Shown here piece after piece: positions 1 through 10,900 of a stretch of DNA of 64,000 nt. The stretch spans positions 15,413,015 to 15,477,014 of the forward strand of contig NC_036461.1 in the NCBI RefSeq assembly GCF_002775205.1, read 5' to 3'. A program made the position numbers and the translations under genes. The DNA is from Xiphophorus maculatus (Eukaryota; Chordata; Actinopteri; Cyprinodontiformes; Poeciliidae). Below the pieces are notes generated by a model, which did no database searches, was not told the origin of the DNA, and saw only the letters and a program-made list of their open reading frames with translations. How positions within the stretch are numbered: the stretch's first letter is position 1; each line of letters begins with the position of its first letter.

Positions 1-3000
1 TTGTAGGGTTATGCGAGCGTCAAATATGTGACATATTTAAACCCTTCGTTTTCTAATCAGGTCACACAGACGGCTGTCTTCCATCGTAGAGTGAAAGATG
101 TGGTTTTTGTTGCCGTCAGTGTGAGCAGCGCTTAGACTTTGAGGTCAAATAAGTAAGAAGTTCAAATTTCTCCATCATGCACCAAGACTGGCTTTTTGCT
201 CAAGTAAGAAAGCTAGATGCTTCATTTTCTGATTGAAGATGACTGTATTCCCCCTCTGTGGGACAATAAAAGCTATTTTTTTCCTATTATTTTATACTAT
301 ATGCCTTCTTGTAACCATTATGAATTTCAGGTTAAAGTTAATATGGTTATGACGGTGATTTTCATTTTTAAGGCATTTTGAGGGATTTTTCAGTACTTTG
401 TATGAAAATATCTCCAGCTCCCTTTTTTTTTTTAAATTTTTAAAAGGTTGTCACAATAGCATCCTACACATCACTTCCTGTGTCTGTCACTTCCTAATTG
501 GAGTAACATCCTGGATGACAGACACCTCTAAAGTCAGGAACTAATCATCAAGATGTGGCATTTCCATGAGGAAACAGCCTGATCAGATGAACCCAGCGAG
601 GCCGTTTGAAAGTCCCAGAGATCCGGTGAGCAACAGCCTGATGTTTTTAGCCGGACACCAGGGAGACAAATTCACCTTTACTCAGAATAAATAAATAGAA
701 AAAAAAACGTCTCCATTTTGATTAGAAATAGATAGAAAACAGATTAAGCAAACATCTTTTCACACAAGTTTTTCACAAAAATCTGATGAAGTATCAGAGA
801 CTAAACCGTAAAACATTAGGACTATTGACCATTTTATCATTCACAGTGGAAAAAGGTTGTTTTTTTAAAATGTGTTTGGTTAATTTTTTGCTACATATCT
901 TAGTTTGATGAACAATAGACGTAGACTTAGATTTGAATCTCACGTCGACTTTATACATTTTTAATGATGTCTCTGATTGCACATAAATCACAGCACTGGG
1001 AAATAAATCAAACTCCCATCTTTTTTTTTTTACATTGATAGAGCTCATTCTCTAGGAAACTAAAGAATTCATGTCAGATTGATAAATATATCAGACTGAT
1101 TGGTTTATTAAATAATCATAATAATCTAATTTAATCCAGTACTATTATCTTCTACAACCTGAATGAGAAGATGAAAGTTTTGTGAACATTCCTCCTTGAA
1201 TAAATGACTCTGAACCTTACCGGGACAAAAGTAGGTAGGCAGGAAAAAAAATATAAAGATGGGTGAAATAAAAGAGATACGGTGAAGGTTAGATGGCTAC
1301 TTACAAACAGAAAACATGGAGGGAAAACCAAGAGTGTTAGCGTCCTGAGGGCCGCCTTGGAAAAACAAAAACGGAAGGATGGGGAAAAAAAACAACCATT
1401 TGTTAATGATTGAAAAGAGGAAAAAACAGAAGAAATAAAGAGCATAAGGTTTTCATTCTTCACAGGATGCTTAAGAACCACATGACAACACACACAAAGT
1501 CACGTTATTAATCCTGTTTGGTCAAATTAACACTTTCCAAGTAGCCATAAATTTGAATTAATTTACTGCCAAACCTTTTTATTTTGGTTCATTCCTCGTG
1601 AATGCTTCATGGGGGGTTTTTTGGGGGAGGGGGGTTTCTGGCTTCCCAACTAAACTAAAACACAAACTCACACACACACACACACACACAAAGATGATAA
1701 CATTAACAGACAAGAAGACAAGATGAGTTTGGAGGGGAGTGAGGCAAGGAACAAAGTGGCGTCTGAAACAACAGAAATATAAAAAGGAAAAGAAGATGCA
1801 GAGCAGTAAACACAGCAGGGGGGAAAAAAAAAACATTTCCTTCAATACATCCATAAGAGGTATTGGAAATACTTACGTGCCCTGCAACTTTAATTTCTAA
1901 AGTTTTGAGTCTTTATCTTTTTATCCATCTAATTTTACTTGGATGGAGAAAGAATCTAGATCTTTGAGTAAAATATGCCAGTTTACTTTATTCTGGTGAT
2001 CTATAGACAATACAGACCAGAGGTCCTCAAATCCAGGTCAGTGTCCTGCCACTTTTAGAATCCTCTCTGCTTCACCACCCCTGAGTTAAGTAATGATTCA
2101 GGTGATGATTCAATGATTCAATATCAGGGCTCTGGAGAATTTGACTGGAAACTAAGGAAGTAATTATGCCATTTGATTCACGTGTGATGGACCACCTAAA
2201 AGTTGCGGGTCACCAGATTTGAGGACCCATCATATAGACGCTCTTGCTTACAGTCCAGAAAGTTATTTGCTATCTGTGAAATGTTTCCATCCACAAATGG
2301 ATATGAATGTTATTGGTCTTGGGGCCTTTAAGGATTAATTTGAATGGTTCCTCTTGATTGATCATACAAAGAAGGCTTTTTTTTTAATCTTACATGAAAT
2401 ATATTTTTTGTACTGTTTTTACTGAATTGATGGTGGTGTTCTTTCTACAAATGGCCTTTTTAAACGTCTGTATGCTCCTGTTAACGATTAATCAGTTACT
2501 AAATTGGTTGACAATTATTTCAATAATCGATTAATCACAATTAATCATTACAGCCCTAGCTAACATTAACATATATTTTATTTTGGATAATAATCTACAG
2601 CTTCAGACATGGACAAAATATCAACAGGGAGATTTTTTTTTTTTCAGTTCTGTTCAGTTTACCACAAAAATGTCCTCTTGAGTTTCAGGTACTTAATATT
2701 TTAAGATTTTAAAACTTTTAAAACTTAATAACATTTCTGTGATGTTACTAAGTGTTTATTTGTATCTGATGCAGGTAACTCAGATCTGATGAGTTAGGTA
2801 AAAATTTAATGCCAGATTAAACACTTGGCTGAGTGTTCTCCTCAGCTAATATTCCTAATCATAATCATGATTATGATTAGTGGTTCAACAGCATGCTATT
2901 GTCTTTCCTTAACAAATAGTTACAAGTTAACACTCCAACTCTACAGCAGTTCTACAGCCAAACTGTGTCTTTTCAGGTCACTCTGCACACCATGCTACAG

Positions 3001-6000
3001 ACAGGGTGTACATGAAGGCTCACTACAGTTGGAAAGCTGCTGCAGAACAACGTGGTTGCAAAACGAGTGAGTCCTGGTCTTGGTGGGTGGAGGAGGAAGA
3101 GGACGGGGACGGGAAAGGGGAGGAGACGGGAGAGGAGAGAGGCCGGATGGGTTTCTGGTTGGAGTGAGAATGGGAGGAGGCTGAAAAATGTAGAGCGGCG
3201 ATGAAGGGGAAGGCAGCGGAGAGGAGAGGGAGGAGAGGGTGGACGGGGAGGTGGGAGAGACTGGTTCAGAACCAGAGAGGGAGGAGGAAGAACCTGAGAC
3301 TAAAACAGAGGAAATAAAACAGAAAAAGAATCATTAACAAAGCAATGAAGAAATAGAAAAGAGCAGATAGGTGGTAGGTTTTCATACCCCTTAAAACACA
3401 TTATAAAAACAAACTTCAGCGCATTTTATTGTGACTTGATAGACCAACAAAAATAGTGCATAACTGAGAAGAGAAAAGAAAGAAGTACAATGTTTTAAAA
3501 TATTTTACAAGTAATCCGAAAAGTGCAGCATGCATTTGTAAAAATCTGTCTTTACCTTTATACCCCAAAATAAACTCCAGTGCAACCTATTGTTGTTATC
3601 AGATGTCACCTAATAAGTAAATAGAATCCATGTGTGTGTAATTTCATCTTAGTATAAATGTCACCGTCCTGCAACAGCCTCAACAACTTGTTGGGGAACT
3701 TTAGTGAATAAACAGCATCATGAAGACTGGGACATTCCTGGCCGGTCAGGGAGGAGGTTAGAAAACAATATCCAAAGCTTTCAAAGCTCAGTTCTGCCCA
3801 TCTCATCATCTACAAATTTGACATTTAATAGCAAAGAAAATACAACAATCAGTTCTGTTAGCAGTTTTCTACAAGCCATGCAGGGATACAACAGATATGG
3901 AGAAGAAGGCACTCTGGTCAGATGAGTTCAAAATGTAACTTTTTGGCCTGCATGCAAAGCGCTGCCAGTACCAGAAAACTAACACTGCATCATGCTGAAT
4001 AAATCATCCCCACAGTGAAACATTGTTGTGGCAGCATCATGCTGTGGCAATGCTATTCTTTAGCAGGGACAGGTGATGCAGTTGAAGTTGATAGAAGGAT
4101 GGAAAAAAGCTAAATACAGGAAAATGCTGTAAAAAAAGAAAAGCAGTTGAATGCTACAAAAGACTCAATATCTGAAAGGAGCTTCAGGACAACAACCATA
4201 AACATCCAACCAGAGCTACAATGGGATGGTTTTAGATTGACACATGTTCATGTGGTGGAATATCCTAGTCAAAGTCCAGACTAATCAACTGAGAATTAGT
4301 GGAAAGATTTTAAAATCCCTTTTTACAAAAGGTTTCCATCCAAACTGACTGGGCTGTAAAAGACTCCCAGCTGTAGTGAAACTGACAGCCGGTTTTAACA
4401 GAGTATTGACTCAGAGGGATGAGCATATATGTATGGCACACTTTTCAGATTTTATTTATGAAAACATTTTAAAGTAAAGTATACTTCTCCTCATACTTCA
4501 CAGTTCTGCACTACTTTGTGTCAGTCCATCAGATAAAATCCAAATAATAATAATTAAAAAAAGCAGGAGCATTTTTCAAGGCACTGTGATAGAGTAGCTG
4601 AAAGATCCAGGAGCCCTTTGTGTTTGTCAGCAGGTGTGTGTGTGTCTGTGCCCACCAGCGTCAGGGTCACTGAAGTCAGGCAGCGTCATGGCGTTGAGCT
4701 GTCGTCTGTCTGGTATGGCCCTGTCCAACAGGCTGCTGCCACGCCCTGAATCACTGCCAACCACAAAACCCATCAGTCGAGACAAACAGGCATTCGGCTT
4801 CTTTAGTAATCATACTTTTGTTGCACTGGTGTGTGTACCTGGGGTTGGTGAGGTTGTAAAAGCTCTTCCAGATCTGGAGCATGTGTTTACAGGTGAGCAG
4901 AGCTTCCTCCGGTCCTCTGCACATGGCCTCCAGCTTCACCTTCGTATACAGCAGACTACACAGCACAAACACCATCAGCTCAGGGTCTGCCACTCTGTTA
5001 GACAGACAGTAAATGCTGTTTGGGAATGTTTCGCTCACTTGAAGTTCTCAGGATACTCGGACAGGGCCATCTCTATGATGTTGAGAGCGTCATGGTAATG
5101 TTTCTGGGCAGAAAGAAGCAGGGCCAGCAGGTGGAGGGAGTGGACGTCATCTCCTTGTAGCTGCAGCGCCTGTCGAACATACCCTAATGCCTCGGGGATC
5201 TACACACACAGGACACACACACACACACTAGAGGTCTTCACTAGAGTTAACATAAAACACAACCCTGTGGAACTGAAAGGGAAGTAAACCTTTTTCTTGT
5301 GTTTTGAATGCTTCAATTTTTGATTTTTAATTTGTTGGCGTTACCTGTCTGGAAACGGCAAGCTGCAGTGCCAAATAAAAAGCTGCCAGATGGTCAGTGG
5401 GAGACATGCTCTGAGCTCTGCAGATGAAAAACAAAAACATTTTGTGCTCAGACATGTTCAATCAAAAATTACATCAGTAATTTAAATATTTTAGAGAGAA
5501 ATCTGCCTATTTTAATAGTAGAGGACAGTTCAAAATTTAGACTTAATTCTAAAGTATTTAGCTAAAGTATTTTTAAGAAACGCATTGAAACCTCTGAAAG
5601 GCCGACAAAGCTTTCCTCTGGTAGTCCTCCTGTGTGCTTCGCAGCGATGCTGAAGAGACGCAAACACACAAAATAAAAGCTTCAGATATGACAACCACAA
5701 TTACACACGCATAAGAGACAAGCACATACACCTATACAAACACCTTTTTTTCTGCCTGACTTATCAATCTGTTACAATCTCTTAAGTGTTCAGACATTCA
5801 TTTCTGCACAGCTCTCTGAAGATCCCAAAGTCCTTATAACCCCTAACAGATATACAAGTACAAAAACAGTTGCTTTTCTATGGTCATTGCAAACTCCTAA
5901 AACCTGTTAATATAGAGCGGATCCCACAGATGACCATCAATTATTGAAGTCCATTTGATTACTTCAGTCTTGATTCCTAAATGGAGCTGCATGGGCGTTC

Positions 6001-7909
6001 TAAGTTTTTTTTTTTTTGAATTTACATAGATTTCAGATTCAGGTTTCACCTTTGTTTAATAAATAACCACTAAGCAAATGTTACTGCTTAGTGTCACATT
6101 TTCATCTTGAAAGTTAGGCTTTCAAGAGCAAAGCAGGAAGTCAAAATTTGAAAATGAGTGAATTTGCGTTAATATTTACGATAGCAACATCTCAGCTTCC
6201 TGAAGCGAATGAATAATGAGAGTGGAATATGTCGTGTGGCTTCATTCAGCTGAGATCAGATTTAAATTAGTAAGCAGACTTGCCATCAGTGGCTTTGAGG
6301 CTGTAAACCAGGCCGGCAGCCAAGTGACCTTTGGCTTTGAACTCTGCTGCCTTCTCTCCCATGTCAATCACCATCTTTGCAAACTTCTCCCCTTCGTCCA
6401 ACTGAAATATCAGCGAATCAAGATGTAAGACAAAACTACAAGAAAGAAACACGGTAAAAGTAAAGCTTTACTTTCACTTCTGGAAAGAGCTGTGCGCTTC
6501 TTACCCAGTGCAAAGGACCAATGCACAGTTTAACGGCCAGCAGTGGGATGGTGGGGTCATCAGGCTTCAGACGGATGCACTCCTTCAGAACCTTGACAGC
6601 ACGAGCGGATTTGCCGGCAGCCATTAGTGACAAGGCGAGCTGGTACCACAAATGGAACTCCTCAAAAGCGAACTTCATGGCTCTCTCCAAGCACTGGGGA
6701 CGGCAACACGGTCCGTTTTCTCAGAATTTGTTGGTCTACTTGGAAACATTAATTTCAGGAGTGCAGGTCAGTGTGGGTGTGTGGTTTTATTTTACCTCCG
6801 ACAGCATCTCATACTGCCCCCTCCTGCCCAGCGCTATGGTCAGCAGATCGTACACCACGGAGGCAGACTGTAGGCTGATGATCCGATCGTTGTTGTGCTC
6901 AGGAATCCTGCTCAGGACAGCGTCCCGGTTGGCCTGACACAAAAACAGATAAAGCTAAACAAGTCAAATCTGCACAGCATAACAATGTTTTAAAAGTGTG
7001 ACTCTATAAAGCATCTCACCATCGACTCACTGATCAGCAGCAGCAGCAGAGCTTCCTCTGTGTTCTCCTGAGGACAAAACAAACTGAAATGCAGCAAGAG
7101 AGAGATGAAGATGGGCGGAGATGAGAAGAACAGAGAGACTGTTTTGAATTCCTACCAACAAATGTTATAAAAATGTCATACTTCTCTCCGGAGTACACTC
7201 GTGGGGGTCGGCTCAGGGTGTAGTTCCTGCGGTAGGTATGCCCTTGCTGCGTGGGATTATCCAGGGGTGACACTGTCGGAGGATCTTCCAGAGGAGACCA
7301 GTAGCTCTGTTCACACATTCCTCGGAGCAGGATCTCTGCGAGCTGTCGGGCTATCGTCTGCACAAACGATGAAATTACAGGCCAAGTAGGGCAGCAAAAC
7401 AGCATGAGTGCAATGATTTGTGTGATGTTCAACTTAAATGGCACATAGAATAAATCAGCAAAATCCTGCAACAAGGTTTTAATATTTAAATAACCATGTC
7501 GCAGTAAGCAATTAATGATGACGAAAAATTAAAATTAGCTTTTAAAATTACATTCTGAGAATTGATGTTTTTTTGAAACCGAGGCCATTTTATTTACTCC
7601 TGTGTTTTATTTTTCTGTTTAATTTATTCTTTTTGATGGTGATTTATTTTGGATACTTAAAATGTCTTCCAATTAAGGTGTGGAGAACAAAATGAAAGTT
7701 TATTACTCTTTGAGAACTTGTATTATGCCATTGTCAGTGTATTACTAGAAAAAGGTTTCAAAACAACATTACTATTGTTATTGTGAGAGGCCTACATTTA
7801 AGTAGTAATTATCCTTCTCAAATCCGAAAGGCTGTCAAACACAAACTCATCCAACTACATGCAAATTATTTAGGATTTTTAGAATTAGCAGCTGAGAAAA
7901 AGAAAATCT

Positions 7910-7945
<36 letters not shown>

Positions 7946-10900
7946 TTCTCCCCAATGAATTCTCACCATGCGAAGGTTCTGGGTGGTTCTGGTTTCAACA
8001 GCCCGAAGAATTTCCCGAAATCTGCCCACACCCCGAGTCAGGTTTCTACACGAAAAAAAAAAAAAAAACGACAGAAGAGATTCTGTGACTTTTCCGGGTG
8101 CACATGCCTCTGTGTTGTTAACAAGATTTGGCATGTCATGTTTTGCAAATTTTAAAAGAAGAAAATATTTCCATTTTACAGCTAAAATCATATTATCAAC
8201 TGACTTGAGAATTTAATAGTGATCTTTTAAGATTCCTTTCACTGACTGATGGACAGACAGACCATTATTTTAGGGGTGGATTGATAAATAAATGGACAGA
8301 TGGACCAAAGGAGATGGAACAAAAACAAACCTATAAATAAAAACCTCATGCCACTCTCTACTTTCTTTGAGCAGGAAACTTCACGAGTTGTTGCCAGACT
8401 AAATGTAATCCAACCTTTCTGATCCTAAAATCGCATAAGGTGTCAGAAAACCTCAAAGCTGTAAAGTCCTATTCACACTGTACAGCATATATCAACCTGT
8501 TAACAACTTTGTCAGATCACAACTGCAAAAAAGAAAACTGAGTGCGATTTCTGCCAAGTGACTGGTCTTCAACATCAATGTAAAAACTTTTCTAACTGTC
8601 AGCAGCATGTTTTTATTCTTATTTTTTTCCAGAACCCAAAGTAAACTTGCATTAATATCTATTCTTCCCTTTTCTCCATCCATGTATCCTACCCGTTCTT
8701 GAAGTGAATGACGTGGGCCCTCTGCAGGCCTGTCTCCAGAAAGTAGCCCAGTTCCAGATCCTGAGCCGTTGGTCCTGGCTTTGGGCTGCGGTTCTGAATA
8801 CCTGCTGATAATGCCTACAGAAACAGAAACACAACAGAACAGCAAAAGTAAGGGAACTATTAAGACAAAATTACAGAAACTTATGCTTGATTTTTGTCCA
8901 AATCAATAGAAACTAACAGAGAGGACCTTTATATAGTTTCATATATCTGTTGGTTTCCTACTGTTCAGGCTTTCTGTATATAAAGATGGCTCTGTTTGTC
9001 AGCTGGCCATCATGAGCAGAAGCACATTTATCAAACTTACTCACTGCCAGTGTAATAATCATCACACTCCCACAAGGATGGCACAACATTTCCTGGCACT
9101 AGAAGTAGCTGGTGAGTGTTCTAGTTTCTCCCCCTCAAACACAAACCTTCTCCGCTTCCTGCAGGTACAGCAAAGCAATGTCTCCGGACTTTTCATAGCA
9201 GGTGATGATTTCCTGCTCCCGTGCTACTGGGCTCCGATTGGTCGACGGAGAGCCGGAGTTCAACAAAGAGGGAGAGGAATCCGGGACCTTCTCTAGACAC
9301 AAGCCTGGGAGAGGTCAGCGAAACGGAAAAGGAAACAAAATGTGACAGAAGTTTCAGTAAGCTTAACTGCATCATGTCTCAAAATATAATTTTAATATCT
9401 TAACATATCAGATTAATTCAGTTGAGTTAGAGAAATACAGTGTTGCCCCCGTGTGGAGATGAAAAGCATTGCTACAGAGATTAGTGGAGATTGGATTTGA
9501 GGTGTGGAAGTGGATGTTAAGAAGGTCATGAGGTACAAATGATTCCCATGTGTGTCTGTGTTTACCTTTGGTGGCATAGGCCTCTGCTATCATAGACAGT
9601 CTGTACACAGGAGCTCCAACCAGCTGCAGGTCGTCCAGGTTCACCCGGCTGTAGTGACCTGGAAAAGCAGAACTTCTCTGTTCAGTTCCTGGACTGTGGA
9701 TGTCTATTAGAACAAGAATCAGCTCTTCAAAGAGGCCAAACATCTGTATTAGTCTTCTTGGTCAACACACTGGGTTCGTACATAATCTGGAAAAAGGTAT
9801 TTTAGGTATCTTCAGATCTGGAGGAGTAGGAGTGAGTGTCAGACTATAGAATAATATTCATATTTTCTCACTTTATTCCCTATTCTCTTGTCTAAAACTT
9901 GTACTCATTTCTCCTTTTGTTTCTCCATTCTTTTTTCAACCCATCCCCATACAGACAGACATTATTTATAAATAAATAAACTGGCCTATATTCATAGAGC
10001 ATTTTGATATAGAACGTGGAAAATGTGTAGCATCCCTGAACAGTTTTCAGCTGCTCTGAAAGGTTTGTTATATATAAAAATATAAGAAACGGCATCCAGC
10101 AAAGTCCTGAAACAGAACCTCACAGATTCACTGGCTAAATCCTTAGAAACAAATGAATCAAGTGACAAATTTTTAAGTTCAGCAGTACGGAACTCCCTAG
10201 GGGACATGGGGAATTTTTTTTTTACTTTACTTCGCAAAACGTTTGCGCTACCTCGCAATAGGTTTTACGTTCTCTTGCAATAATGTTCTGATCAGTTCAT
10301 GCGGTATAATTGAATACTGTAAGCCTTTCTTACGGGGGTCATCGTACTTTCTCCTATTATATAAGGCTTTCGTGAGGTTTTTCCATGTATGCTAATATCC
10401 CGTTGCAAAATATCTGAAGTTTTATATCTTTTTCTTTATGATAGAAAGGCAACACAAACCTATGATATATATAGAAACTTTCCGTAAGTAGGAAAGAAAA
10501 AAAAAATACATCCAAACTACTTGGACTATTTCTGAATTATTACTGCGGGATAATAAGTCATCTGACAGTTTTGACTGCGTCTCTTTAGTGTTGGTCTGAA
10601 TGGTTTAAAGGACCGTTTTCATCTCAACCTCATACAGACAGACATAAACATGCAGTGAATAAATCCATTTTCAATCAGGTTTTTGCACCAGAGTAAAGAA
10701 GAAACACTGAGGCTCTATAAATATGCATGCATTTGAAATTTAAAATTCACATTTGTGACTGTATGCAAAATACACCAGGAAAATATTGCAGTAAGCATAT
10801 TGCGAGGGAATGCAAAAGTATTGCGAGGTAATGCAAAAGAAAAAATCTTCTCCATGTCCCCTATATGGCTCCGTACACCAGCATTAAAAGTAAGAAAGCA

